A stretch of DNA of 26,957 nt from Bacteroidales bacterium. Its GTDB lineage: Bacteria > Bacteroidota > Bacteroidia > Bacteroidales > WCHB1-69. Position numbers and translations under genes: made by a program. This document shows positions 1-7,370 of this stretch, one piece after another. The notes under the pieces are model-generated. The model worked only from the letters and a program-made list of their open reading frames with translations, was not told the origin of the DNA and did no database searches. Numbering within the stretch: the first letter of the stretch is position 1; each line of letters begins with the position of its first letter. The DNA is taken from positions 1 through 26,957 of the forward strand of contig JAFPXF010000086.1 in NCBI GenBank assembly GCA_017394765.1. Direction: 5' to 3'.

Positions 1-40
1 CGCCGCGAAAGGGAGGCGTTAGAAAAATGCGTTGCTTAGA

Positions 41-58
41 GACCTGCTCATGCAGGTC
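41..58. other. Short perfect hairpin in the left-edge intergenic stretch
   Basis: GACCTGC and GCAGGTC form a perfect 7-bp stem around a TCAT loop. A T9 run follows about 25 bases later (about 84-92), too far away for a standard intrinsic terminator. I see no convincing gene in positions 1-150. The hairpin could belong to the end of a transcript that begins left of the window, but nothing in the window settles this. Confidence 0.3.
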
Positions 59-150
59 TGGTGCCATCAGGTATATAACCACCTTTTTTTTTGGTTTTCG
101 GCTGCGAATACCAAAAAATTGGTTTGTCTCAATTCTGTCTCAGTTTTAAC

Positions 151-195
151 GCAAAAATCAGCAAACTACATTTGTAATTTGCTGATTTTTATTGC
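151..195 (-). terminator. Hairpin terminator of the tRNA transcript, usable in both directions
   Basis: Positions 153-165 (AAAAATCAGCAAA) and 178-190 (TTTGCTGATTTTT) are perfect 13-bp inverted repeats. The loop itself contains TACA-TT-TGTA, so the helix continues almost to the tip. Read on the minus strand the stem ends in a T run, 15-20 bases after the 3' end of tRNA-Gly. That is where an intrinsic terminator for the tRNA-Leu/tRNA-Gly transcript should sit. The A/T-flanked symmetry lets it also stop transcription entering from the left. Confidence 0.85.
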
Positions 196-209
196 TTTAT
201 AAGACTTTG

Positions 210-282
210 AGCGGAAAACGAGACTCGAACTCGCGACCCCAACCTTGGCAAGGTTGTGCTCTACCAACTGAGCTACTTCCGC
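210..282 (-). tRNA. tRNA-Gly (anticodon GCC)
   Basis: On the minus strand the gene folds as a standard 73-base cloverleaf. The acceptor stem is GCGGAAG/TTTCCGC with one G-U pair. The D arm is GCTC-AGTTGGTA-GAGC, the anticodon stem is CAACC/GGTTG around loop TTGCCAA, and the T arm contains GTTCGAGTC. The anticodon GCC decodes GGC/GGU glycine codons. CCA is not encoded, as is common in Bacteroidetes. It lies 5 bases downstream of tRNA-Leu on the same strand and is followed by a hairpin terminator, so the two tRNAs are probably processed from one transcript. Confidence 0.97.
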
Positions 283-287
283 TTGTG

Positions 288-371
288 TACCGAAGGTGGG
301 ACTTGAACCCACACGCCCGCAATGGGCAAGGGATTTTAAGTCCCTCGTGTCTACCATTCCACCACTTCGGC
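288..371 (-). tRNA. tRNA-Leu (anticodon TAA)
   Basis: This 84-base minus-strand gene has the long variable arm of a class II tRNA. The acceptor stem is GCCGAAG/CTTCGGT with a terminal G-U pair. The anticodon stem AGGGA/TCCCT encloses CTTAAAA, giving anticodon TAA, which reads UUA/UUG leucine codons. The T arm carries GGTTCAAGTCC. It is the first tRNA of a two-tRNA unit with tRNA-Gly, and a TACTTTTG -7 element lies about 32 bases upstream. Confidence 0.97.
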
Positions 372-402
372 CTCTCAAAGAACGAGTTGACTTTTGAGGC
401 TG

Positions 403-410
403 CAAAAGTA
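403..410 (-). promoter_or_regulatory. -7 promoter element for the tRNA-Leu/tRNA-Gly unit
   Basis: The minus strand reads TACTTTTG, a perfect match to the Bacteroidetes -7 consensus TAnnTTTG. It places the transcription start about 25-30 bases before tRNA-Leu. I see no clear TTTG -33 element at the expected spacing. Confidence 0.6.
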
Positions 411-452
411 AAAAAAAAATCTTTCCGCCGTTTGTCTAAATGTATTTTTTAT

Positions 453-1169
453 TTATTTGCCAATCAGGAAGATACATGGTTGCTTGCCCAAAAGGTTCTT
501 TTCATCGCTGAAATATTTGCGCCATTTGGCGACAGATTGCGTCTTGAGCAGCTGGTCTTGGGCCGTTACATCTGCGGCGATGCAGACCCGCGTGGCCGGC
601 TGCAAAACCTTGCAGATGGAGTCGGCCATGCGCCGGTTGCGGTAGGGCGTCTCGATGAACATCTGCGTCTGGCCCGTCTTGATGGCTACAGATTCAATGG
701 CCTTGAGCCGCTTCTCACGGTCAAATTGTTCCACTGGCAGATAGCCATGGAAGACGAAGTTCTGCCCGTTCAGGCCGCTGCCCATGAGGGCCAGGAAAAG
801 CGAACTGGGACCAATAAGCGGCACTACCGGAATGTCAAGTTGGTGCGCCTTGGCGACGGCCACGTTGCCTGGGTCGGCCACGCAGGGGATGCCTGCCTCT
901 GACATCAGTCCCACGTTGCGCCCGTCAAGGCATGGCTGCAGGTACTCGTTCAGCTCCACACCCTGAGTGTGCTCGTTCAATTCGAAGAAGGTCAGCTCGT
1001 CAATGCGCTTGTTGATGCCTGCGTATCGAAGGAAACGGCGTGCCGTGCGCAGCTCCTCGACAATGTAATAGTCGATCTGGTTGATGATCTCCGCATTGAA
1101 GGCTGGGAAAAACTGGTTGAAAGGGCCTTCGGCAATGGATGTGGGGAGGAGGTATAGTTTGCCGGTCAT
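453..1169 (-). CDS. RsmI-like SAM-dependent methyltransferase (tetrapyrrole methylase fold)
   Basis: The 238-residue protein has the tetrapyrrole-methylase fold shared with RsmI, the 16S rRNA C1402 2'-O-methyltransferase. It begins with a LYLLPTSIAEG strand-turn in place of the usual VGTPIGN. The family motif appears as SEAGIPCVADPGN (RsmI: SEAGTPxISDPG), followed by the GPSSLFLALMGSGL segment that lines the SAM pocket and an FIETPYRN motif. It is shorter than classical RsmI (about 280 residues) and lacks its C-terminal helical extension. This matches a second, RsmI-related paralogue seen in Bacteroidetes, so rRNA methylation is inferred, not shown. The likely location is the cytoplasm. The gene lies upstream of, and on the same strand as, the two tRNAs. 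Confidence 0.88.
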   Translation of the reverse strand: MTGKLYLLPTSIAEGPFNQFFPAFNAEIINQIDYYIVEELRTARRFLRYAGINKRIDELTFFELNEHTQGVELNEYLQPCLDGRNVGLMSEAGIPCVADPGNVAVAKAHQLDIPVVPLIGPSSLFLALMGSGLNGQNFVFHGYLPVEQFDREKRLKAIESVAIKTGQTQMFIETPYRNRRMADSICKVLQPATRVCIAADVTAQDQLLKTQSVAKWRKYFSDEKNLLGKQPCIFLIGK

Positions 1170-1271
1170 GTTTTTGCGTTTTGCGGTTTATGGTTTACGT
1201 TTTGCGGTTGTCCGCTTGCGATGTCGCAAATCGTGAACCGCGAGTGCCTGTTTTTAAGAGCTGCAAAAATA
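1170..1271 (-). promoter_or_regulatory. Promoter and long leader of the methyltransferase gene
   Basis: The minus strand has a perfect -7 element TATTTTTG at 1264-1271, implying a leader of about 85 bases. Near the start codon the leader contains repeated copies of AAACCGCAAAACG/AAACGTAAACC-type sequence (about 1170-1215), giving a low-complexity run. No clear -33 element is visible. Confidence 0.45.
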
Positions 1272-1319
1272 CAGAATTTATGCTTTGCCGAATGGCCCGT
1301 TATGGATTCGTTTTTTTTG

Positions 1320-1327
1320 TATGTTTG
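1320..1327 (+). promoter_or_regulatory. -7 promoter element of the alcohol dehydrogenase gene
   Basis: TATGTTTG matches TAnnTTTG exactly and lies 34 bases before the ATG at 1362, leaving a leader of about 25-30 bases. A T8 run lies immediately upstream. The -33 element is not obvious. Confidence 0.6.
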
Positions 1328-1361
1328 CAAATGTTTTTTGTGCAAATAATTGTGATTGTCT

Positions 1362-2567
1362 ATGGATACTTATCGATTCAGGAAACAAATACACAGGCTG
1401 CCGGGCAAGGTGATTCACCATGTTCCGCTGCCGGAGCCGCAAGTGTTGGAAGGCCACGGTGCTCGGACACAGATCGGCGCTGTGTGTAGGGGGCTTGGCT
1501 ATAAGCAGGTGCTGTTGGTGACTGACCAAACGCTGCATAAGCTCGGCTACGAACAGAAGATTGTGCAGTCGCTGGAAGAGGCTGGGGTAGGGTGCACCTT
1601 GTTTGCCGACATCAATTCCGAACCCAACATCGCGCTGATTGACGCTGGCCGTGCGATGGCTACAGAGTGCCAGGCTGAGTGTGTGATCGCCCTCGGTGGC
1701 GGCTCGGTGATGGACACCTGCAAGATGATTGCCGCCGGCGTGAAGCTGCCCCGGCTTAAAACCAAAGCCTTGTTGCTCAAATTTTTAGCTACACCGGGCA
1801 AAACTCTGCCGATGATTACGGTGCCCTCCACCGCCGGCACAGGCGCGGAGATCACGGTCGGCGCGGTGGTGACCCGCACTCGCGGCTCAAAAGGGTCCAC
1901 CGTCATCGTCGGACTTGATGTGACACATGTGATCCTCGACAGCGAACTGACCATCCACGCACCGCAAGTGGTGACCGCCGCCTGCGGGATGGACGCCCTC
2001 AGCCATGTGGTGGAAGGGACGGTGAGCGATGTGACGGTCGATGTGGAGGATGCCTACCGTTCCCTGGAAGGCGTGAAGCTGATCCTGCAGCATCTGCCCA
2101 TCGTCATTCGTGAGCCGGAGAATATCGAATCGCGGCTGGCGATGTGCCGCGCCGCGATGTACGGCGGCAACGCCATCAACACGCAGCTCGCGGGCTATGT
2201 GCATGCCTTCGCACACAGCATCGGGGCCAAGTACCACATTCCGCACGGACAGGCTATCACGCTGATGATGCTGCCTGTGCTGGAGTATCAAAAGGAGACC
2301 TGTCTTAGAAAGTATGCCCTGATGGCCCGTTATTGCGGGTTGGCGGATGTGCACACCGACGACCGAATAGCAGCCGAGCGGTTCCTGCAGGCCGTCAAAG
2401 ACCTCATCGTCACCTGCGGCCTCGACACATTGCCGTTGCCTGTGAAAGAGTCCGATTACGAGGAACTCACCCGCATGGTGGCCAAGGATTCCATCAACTA
2501 CTCCGCCCCGATGACGTTCAGCGAGGAGGATATTGTGAAGGTTCTGGAGAGGGTGAGTGAACAGTGA
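1362..2567 (+). CDS. Iron-containing alcohol dehydrogenase (group III)
   Basis: This 401-residue enzyme should interconvert an alcohol and an aldehyde with NAD(P). The nucleotide-binding motif GGGSVMDTCK lies near residues 111-120 and is followed by a PSTAGTGAE segment. The metal-binding aspartate and first histidine are in GMDALSHVVEG near residue 211. The other two histidines are in the HAFAHSIGAKYHIPHGQ signature near residues 281-297. All four expected metal ligands are therefore present. The open frame extends 6 bases upstream to a TTG, but the ATG at 1362 fits the family length and promoter better. The gene ends 13 bases from a convergent gene. The nearby aldehyde dehydrogenase could take its product one step further. 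The substrate cannot be read from the sequence. Confidence 0.93.
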   Translation: MDTYRFRKQIHRLPGKVIHHVPLPEPQVLEGHGARTQIGAVCRGLGYKQVLLVTDQTLHKLGYEQKIVQSLEEAGVGCTLFADINSEPNIALIDAGRAMATECQAECVIALGGGSVMDTCKMIAAGVKLPRLKTKALLLKFLATPGKTLPMITVPSTAGTGAEITVGAVVTRTRGSKGSTVIVGLDVTHVILDSELTIHAPQVVTAACGMDALSHVVEGTVSDVTVDVEDAYRSLEGVKLILQHLPIVIREPENIESRLAMCRAAMYGGNAINTQLAGYVHAFAHSIGAKYHIPHGQAITLMMLPVLEYQKETCLRKYALMARYCGLADVHTDDRIAAERFLQAVKDLIVTCGLDTLPLPVKESDYEELTRMVAKDSINYSAPMTFSEEDIVKVLERVSEQ

Positions 2568-2580
2568 TTGGGGAAGCCGA

Positions 2581-3183
2581 TTATCCGAATATAGCATTAC
2601 GGCTGGTTGTCTGGTATTCTGTTTTAAACGGCTCCAAATCCAGCAAACGTTCTGCCAATCCCCAAAATTCCGACATTTGATGAAGGGTCTCGCGGGAATT
2701 GTCGGACTTCCCTTGTGTCAGATCCGAGAGGCGCACCTCTCGCTGCCGATTTTTGTGAGAGAATTTTAGGCAGAATTCCTTGGGCGATGGCTCTCGTCCG
2801 TTTAAAGACCTCATGTAAACCAGCGATCCCTTGTAATCATGCCAGTCGTATGAGGCCCGTTGTATGCCCAACAACCCCGTTAATACCTTGCAACCTTGCC
2901 TGCTGATGATTACAGAGTAGGAAGGCTCCGATAGAAGTCCATACGCAATGACAATGCCCATTGAAACGATGACGACCTCAATGTTGGAGTTGGCAATTCC
3001 CCACCACGTCCCCAATATGCCCAAGAGGGACATGATGATCGTTTTGCGAATCACATTGCCTCGCGGTGCGACAAAGGTTATGGTACCGTTCCGCTCAGAA
3101 ACTGAAATAGGCACTTTGCCCGACATCGCATCGGCTAATGCCTGCAGTTGGGTAAACGTGGGCTGTTCGACAGAATTCATCAT
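2581..3183 (-). CDS. Hypothetical membrane protein with two transmembrane segments
   Basis: I do not recognise the family. The 200-residue protein starts at MMNSVEQ (the second ATG, at 3180, is equally possible). The frame stays open further upstream, but that extension crosses the promoter and is not used. A soluble N-terminal part of about 45 residues is followed by two adjacent hydrophobic segments near residues 48-64 and 67-85. A cytoplasmic-looking C-terminal domain of about 110 residues is rich in charged residues and ends near a WGLAERLLDLEPF helix. The layout resembles small two-helix inner-membrane proteins with a PH-like tail, but I see no diagnostic motif. It is divergent from the secreted protein at 3270, and their promoters interlock. 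Confidence 0.7.
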   Translation of the reverse strand: MMNSVEQPTFTQLQALADAMSGKVPISVSERNGTITFVAPRGNVIRKTIIMSLLGILGTWWGIANSNIEVVIVSMGIVIAYGLLSEPSYSVIISRQGCKVLTGLLGIQRASYDWHDYKGSLVYMRSLNGREPSPKEFCLKFSHKNRQREVRLSDLTQGKSDNSRETLHQMSEFWGLAERLLDLEPFKTEYQTTSRNAIFG

Positions 3184-3206
3184 GAAGTAATAATCCAAAA
3201 AGAATG

Positions 3207-3238
3207 CAAAGATAATATTTTTTATTTTTGCAGCGAAA
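3207..3238 (-). promoter_or_regulatory. Complete -33/-7 promoter of the two-helix membrane protein
   Basis: On the minus strand TTTCG (3234-3238) is followed after 19 bases by TATCTTTG (3207-3214). This closely matches the Bacteroidetes arrangement TTTG-N19-TAnnTTTG. The predicted start lies about 20 bases before the ATG. Confidence 0.75.
3223..3230 (+). promoter_or_regulatory. -7 element of the secreted hypothetical gene, inside the opposing promoter
   Basis: TATTTTTG on the plus strand matches the -7 consensus and lies 39 bases before the ATG at 3270. It falls inside the -33 to -7 spacer of the minus-strand promoter, so polymerase probably cannot occupy both at once. Confidence 0.6.
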
Positions 3239-3269
3239 TTGATATGAGTAACACTTAATAAATTAGAAT

Positions 3270-3686
3270 ATGAAGAGGATAATCTTTTCCGTATTGTTTT
3301 TGTTCGCGGCGGTGTCCGTCTTTGCGCAGCAAAAGATAATGTCCTTCGAGGTGAAGGGCTCCGAAAAGTCATACAACCAAGTGAAGGTCGTGAACGAGAC
3401 CTCCTACCAGAACTTTCACTGCAGAGTGGTAGTTCTCAACGCAGACAGCACCGTGAAGGAGGTCTATGGCGACTATGAACTTAAAGAGAAAGGGGATTCT
3501 GATTCCAATACGAAGAATGGAAACGATAGCAGGATCAAGCAAGGTGCGTTATTGGGCATCCAATTCCCGAAAAGTTTCACGGGAGAGACCTCCTTTTTCG
3601 TGGAATACAAGGATTACCCGCTGTTCGATGTGATTGTTATCCATCTGACGGACAAGGGCGGTGGGTACGAAGAGAATGAGTATTAG
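3270..3686 (+). CDS. Small secreted hypothetical protein
   Basis: The 138-residue protein begins with a clear signal peptide: MKR, a hydrophobic core IIFSVLFLFAAVSV, and an FAQQ cleavage context near residue 20. There is no lipobox cysteine. The mature part of about 118 residues looks beta-rich (alternating hydrophobic strands such as FHCRVVVLN and SFFVEYKDYPLFDVIVIHL) with a charged, asparagine-rich loop near residues 68-82. That suggests a small periplasmic or surface beta-sandwich. I do not recognise a family or enzymatic motif. It lies 15 bases upstream of the aldehyde dehydrogenase on the same strand and could share its transcript, although a functional link is not evident. Confidence 0.7.
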   Translation: MKRIIFSVLFLFAAVSVFAQQKIMSFEVKGSEKSYNQVKVVNETSYQNFHCRVVVLNADSTVKEVYGDYELKEKGDSDSNTKNGNDSRIKQGALLGIQFPKSFTGETSFFVEYKDYPLFDVIVIHLTDKGGGYEENEY

Positions 3687-3701
3687 AATTCTGAATTACG
3701 A

Positions 3702-5114
3702 ATGAAGAACGAACAAATCACCGAAATCGTTGAGGCGCAGCGCAAATTCTTTCGCACGGGCGCGACTCTGCCTGTCAAATGGCGGATACAACAGCTTAAG
3801 AAACTGAAAGCGGCGGTCATCGCGCACGCCACCGAGTTCGAGGACGCGCTCACCGCCGACCTCGGACGGAGCAGGGTGGAGGCCTACCTCTGCGATGTGG
3901 GTCCCATCATCGTGGAAATCAATGAGATGCTTTGGGGACTGCGCCGCTGGGCACGGCCCGAGTGCCACTTCAGCGGCCTGATGTGCTTCCCGAGCGCCGT
4001 CACCAAAGTCTATAAGATGCCCTACGGGGTCTCGTTGGTCATCAGCCCGTTCAACTTCCCGATATTGCTGACCATCGGTGTGGTGGCGGCGGCGATGTGC
4101 GGCGGCAACACCGTGGTCGTCAAGTCCAGCAGCAAGTCGGCGGCCTGCACCGAAGTGCTCAAGCGCTTCTTCGCGGAGGTCTTCCCGCCCGAGTACGTCA
4201 CCCTCATCGACGGCGGTCATGACGTGGCGGATATGTGCCTCGCGCAGCGCTTCGACAAGATTTTCTACACTGGCTCGCCCGCCGTGGGCAAGCATGTGAT
4301 GGCGGAGGCCTCCAAGAACCTCACGCCCGTGGCGTTGGAGCTGGGCGGTGAGACCGGCAACTGGTGCGTGGTGCGCCAAGATGCCGACCTCAAGGACGCG
4401 GCCCGCAAGATCGCCTTCTTCAAGCTCTGCAACGCGGGACAGATTTGCATCAACATCAATCAGATAGCCGTGGCCGCTGAGGTTGCGGAGCCCTTCTTGG
4501 CGGAACTCAAGAAGGCCTTCACGGCGCAGATTGGCGAACATCCGGTGACCAATCCCGAGTACCCGAAACTCATCACAACAGCTGCCTACGACAAGTGCGC
4601 GGCGCTGGCGGATGAGTACCGCGACCGTATCATCTTCGGCGGCGAGGGCAACCGCGAGACGCAACATTATGCACCCACCATTATCTACCCCGTTGACAAG
4701 GACGAACATATCGTGCGGCACGAGCTTTTCTGTCCGCTGTTGCCCGTGGTGCCCTTTCAGGATGCCGAGGTGGATGCGCTGATGGAGACCATCGCCGACC
4801 GCGAGCACCCGTTGGCCATGTATCTGTTCACCAAAGATATGCGGTGGGCGAATCGCGTGATGCAGACGCAGCAGTTCGGCGGCGGGTGCATCAACGAGGT
4901 CTGTATCCACATGATGGTGAAGGGCGTGCCGTTCAATGGTGTGGGCCACTCCGGCATGGGCGCCTACCACGGCGAGTGGGGCTTCCGCGAGTTCACGCAC
5001 CCGCAGACGGTCCTCAAGGGCCGCACCGTCTTCAATCTGCCTTTGCGTGAGCACCCCTACACGGGCAAGGCCGGCGAATGGAAGATGAAATTGCTGAAGT
5101 GGTTCGAGAGGTAA
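3702..5114 (+). CDS. Aldehyde dehydrogenase, class 3-like
   Basis: This 470-residue member of the aldehyde dehydrogenase superfamily oxidises an aldehyde to a carboxylic acid with NAD(P). The cofactor-site segment SPFNFPILLTIGVVAAAMCGGNTVVVKSS is intact near residues 112-140. The general base is Glu213 in LELGGE and the catalytic nucleophile is Cys249 in NAGQIC. Their 36-residue spacing and the overall length fit the short, membrane-associating ALDH3 branch, but the usual ALDH3 C-terminal hydrophobic tail is not obvious. The motif after the glutamate reads ETGN rather than the common KSP, an unusual substitution. The alcohol dehydrogenase about 1.1 kb upstream makes an alcohol-to-acid route plausible. 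The substrate is unknown. Confidence 0.93.
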   Translation: MKNEQITEIVEAQRKFFRTGATLPVKWRIQQLKKLKAAVIAHATEFEDALTADLGRSRVEAYLCDVGPIIVEINEMLWGLRRWARPECHFSGLMCFPSAVTKVYKMPYGVSLVISPFNFPILLTIGVVAAAMCGGNTVVVKSSSKSAACTEVLKRFFAEVFPPEYVTLIDGGHDVADMCLAQRFDKIFYTGSPAVGKHVMAEASKNLTPVALELGGETGNWCVVRQDADLKDAARKIAFFKLCNAGQICININQIAVAAEVAEPFLAELKKAFTAQIGEHPVTNPEYPKLITTAAYDKCAALADEYRDRIIFGGEGNRETQHYAPTIIYPVDKDEHIVRHELFCPLLPVVPFQDAEVDALMETIADREHPLAMYLFTKDMRWANRVMQTQQFGGGCINEVCIHMMVKGVPFNGVGHSGMGAYHGEWGFREFTHPQTVLKGRTVFNLPLREHPYTGKAGEWKMKLLKWFER

Positions 5115-5170
5115 GAATATATGTTGTGTTTTTGCCGACTGTTTTAATATTGAATTTATTAATATTGATT

Positions 5171-6718
5171 ATGAGGAAGTTTTTTTGTTTTTTGATGATC
5201 AGCGTCTTGTCAGCGTTAATCCCTTCGTTGGCAGTGGCGCAGAGCGAGACGAGAGAGTTGACCAATCTGGTGATATTCGTGCGTTTCGCGGATGATGCCG
5301 AGATTAACCATTCGTTTGCGGCTATTGACACCATGTTCAATGGAAAAACAGAGGGATATTTGAGCGTGTATAATTTCTTCAAGGTCATGTCGTACGACAA
5401 GATTCATTATAACACGGTCTATACCAATAATATACAAGATGGTCAAATCATTTCGTACCAGGATGTTTTTCCCCGTGGCTATTTTGAGCCGTACAGTGCG
5501 GGGAATCCGATTGGATATCAGGGCGAGAATCCCTTTTTGGGAGTTTCCATGCGGGAAGCGCAATTGCTGGGCCGTATCGTGAGATATGTGGATTCCCTGC
5601 ATCTGGTGGATTCCAATATCGTGCTGGATGGTGATGGGGACGGCGACATTGACAACATCAGTTTCGTCGTGAAGGGCGGCACGGGCGCCTGGGCGTCTAT
5701 TTTGTGGCCCCACATGGAGTATTTCCCGCATGATTCGCTCGGCTATGTGGCGACCATCAACGGTGTTCGCCCGAACACGTTCAATTTGGAGTTCGAGGGC
5801 TCTTATTCATATTTTACCGCAGATGTCTTCCGCCATGAAATGGGGCATTCGCTGGATTTGCCGGACCTGTACCACTATACCCACTATACCAATGTGCGGC
5901 CGACAGGAAGTTGGGATATGATGGGCGACAATTCATACGCCAATCATACGGCGGCCATATACAAGAACAAGATTCTGCATGTGTCGGACGACCCGATCGA
6001 AATCACCGAGGACGGGGACTACACTTTGTTCAGCGTGGGCTCGAGTTCGACTCAGAACTGCTATTACATCAAATCGAGCATTGACCCCACACAGTGGTTT
6101 GTGTTCGAATACCGCAGTTATCTTGACCCGTTTGACTATGGCGTCCCGGGCATAGGGCTTGTGGCCGCTCGTTGGAACGATACTGTGCCGTTGGATTACA
6201 ATGGTATGTTTGCCAATGCTTTCTTCGACTTCTACACGCAGGCGCATCAGTATTGGATTTTCCGTCCGGGCAGCGCAAGTGACACGGTGAATGGACAACT
6301 CTACAATGCGCATTTCAGCCAAGAGTCGGGCCGCACCTCTTTTGGTCCGACCACGAATCCGCATCCCTATCTGACGGACGGAACCCCGGAGACGAGCTTT
6401 GAGATTACTAATATCCAGGAGAACGGCAACCAGCTCACCTTCCATGTGCATTTCTTAAATGTCGGTGTTCCTGATGTCGATATTGCTTCTACGTTGAAGA
6501 TATGGCCTAACCCCGCCCACGATGTCGTCACTGTGGAGGGAGAGGGCGTTTGTCGTGTGGAGCTTTACGATATGGTCGGCCGCTTGGTCGCCGTGAAGTC
6601 GGCAGAGAGTGAAAGCTGCTGCGCAGTCTCGGTGTCGCAGTTGCCGGCAGGGATTTACATGATGAAGGTCTATACGGATACTGGCGTGTCGCAGACAAGG
6701 AAAGTGGTGGTGGAGTAG
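5171..6718 (+). CDS. Secreted M6-like zinc metalloprotease with T9SS sorting domain
   Basis: This 515-residue protein has a signal peptide (MRKFFCFLMISVLSALIPS, ending in AVAQ near residue 23). The M6/immune-inhibitor-A-like peptidase region carries the zinc motif HEMGHSLDLPDLY from residue 222: two histidines, the catalytic glutamate, and a downstream aspartate. A DGDGDGDIDN calcium-binding-like loop lies near residues 155-164. The last 75 or so residues (IWPNPAHDVVTV, then LPAGIYMMKVYT and KVVVE) form a type A sorting domain that directs export by the type IX system and surface attachment. The frame is open upstream into the aldehyde dehydrogenase, but the ATG at 5171 starts the signal peptide. 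A TTAATATTGA sequence is repeated twice (5144-5153, 5159-5168) just before it. The likely role is surface or extracellular protein degradation. Confidence 0.92.
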   Translation: MRKFFCFLMISVLSALIPSLAVAQSETRELTNLVIFVRFADDAEINHSFAAIDTMFNGKTEGYLSVYNFFKVMSYDKIHYNTVYTNNIQDGQIISYQDVFPRGYFEPYSAGNPIGYQGENPFLGVSMREAQLLGRIVRYVDSLHLVDSNIVLDGDGDGDIDNISFVVKGGTGAWASILWPHMEYFPHDSLGYVATINGVRPNTFNLEFEGSYSYFTADVFRHEMGHSLDLPDLYHYTHYTNVRPTGSWDMMGDNSYANHTAAIYKNKILHVSDDPIEITEDGDYTLFSVGSSSTQNCYYIKSSIDPTQWFVFEYRSYLDPFDYGVPGIGLVAARWNDTVPLDYNGMFANAFFDFYTQAHQYWIFRPGSASDTVNGQLYNAHFSQESGRTSFGPTTNPHPYLTDGTPETSFEITNIQENGNQLTFHVHFLNVGVPDVDIASTLKIWPNPAHDVVTVEGEGVCRVELYDMVGRLVAVKSAESESCCAVSVSQLPAGIYMMKVYTDTGVSQTRKVVVE

Positions 6719-6722
6719 GGGA

Positions 6723-6748
6723 GGACCCTGTTAGGACCAATTCGGACC
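6723..6748 (+). promoter_or_regulatory. Three phased GGACC boxes upstream of a promoter
   Basis: GGACC occurs at 6723-6727, 6734-6738 and 6744-6748, with 11- and 10-base steps, so all lie on one face of the helix. The last two are part of GGACCAATTCGGACC, which recurs with one mismatch at 8021-8035. In both places a TATTTTTGCG -7 element begins 37-38 bases after the start of that 15-mer. This looks like a protein-binding site. The binding protein is not identified. Confidence 0.5.
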
Positions 6749-6770
6749 CGTCCTGTCTTTCAATATTTTA

Positions 6771-6778
6771 TATTTTTG
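6771..6778 (+). promoter_or_regulatory. -7 promoter element of the gene at 6798
   Basis: TATTTTTG matches the -7 consensus and lies 19 bases before the ATG at 6798. That gives a leader of about 15 bases. A convincing -33 element is missing, which would fit dependence on an activator bound at the GGACC boxes. Confidence 0.65.
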
Positions 6779-6797
6779 CGCTTCATTTTTATGCCGT

Positions 6798-7370
6798 ATG
6801 AAGCCTGATGAAACAACCATCCTTCACCTTCGCGAAATGGTGGAGAAATCTGTCTCCCGCAAGATAAAAACCCCGGCCGACTTCCAATTCCTGACCGGCG
6901 TGATTCAGGAACGCTGCAAGGAGACCCTCGGTGTGACTACCCTCAAGCGCATCTGGGGCTATGTGGAGGGCTACGACACCACGCGCTATTCCACACTCTC
7001 CATCCTCGCGCGCTGTGTGGGTTTCCGCGACTGGGAGGACTTCCTGACCAACTACAGCCGCACAGGCGAATCCTCGAATCTTGTGCTCGGCCGCGCCCTG
7101 CACCCCGAAGAGATCCCCGAGGAAGGCCTTGTGCGCATCGCATGGTCGCCCGACCGCCGCGTGCTGCTCCGACACCTCGGCGAAGGGAATTTCATAGTGA
7201 TGGAAAGCGAGAACTCCAAGCTCAAGCCTGGCGACAACTTCTCCTGTTCCTGTTTCGTCATCGGAGAACCACTCTACCTCGACAACTTCGTGCACGCCCA
7301 CAACGCGCCCACGCTCTTCGTGGTGGGCAACAAAGGCGGGTTGACGGAAGTGCGGCAGGAACGGGAGTGA
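6798..7370 (+). CDS. Bacteroidetes hypothetical protein with HTH-like N-terminal region
   Basis: The 190-residue protein has no signal peptide. The N-terminal 80 residues are helical: a coiled start, then TLKRIWGYVEGYDTTRYSTLSILARCVGFRDWEDFLTNY. That last part has the look of a helix-turn-helix unit, in which a family-specific KRIWGY helix precedes a second helix and a terminal DWEDF helix. The C-terminal 90 residues look like a small beta-barrel (IAWSPDRRVLLRHLGEGNFIVME, LKPGDNFSCSCFVIGEPLYLDNF). I recognise this as a recurring Bacteroidales arrangement of unknown function. DNA binding is inferred. The last few residues (GGLTEVRQERE) may be altered, because the ATPase remnant is joined directly behind them. 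Confidence 0.7.
   Translation: MKPDETTILHLREMVEKSVSRKIKTPADFQFLTGVIQERCKETLGVTTLKRIWGYVEGYDTTRYSTLSILARCVGFRDWEDFLTNYSRTGESSNLVLGRALHPEEIPEEGLVRIAWSPDRRVLLRHLGEGNFIVMESENSKLKPGDNFSCSCFVIGEPLYLDNFVHAHNAPTLFVVGNKGGLTEVRQERE

Noticed and set aside
41..58. Left-edge hairpin as an intrinsic terminator
   Set aside because: The T run is about 25 bases away. Listed only as a hairpin of unknown role.
192..902. A plus-strand frame through the tRNAs and methyltransferase
   Set aside because: It reads through two tRNA genes and is antisense to a recognised methyltransferase.
3696..5054. A 452-codon minus-strand frame over the aldehyde dehydrogenase
   Set aside because: Mirror-image shadow of the aldehyde dehydrogenase. 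The histidine- and leucine-rich translation is typical of antisense frames.
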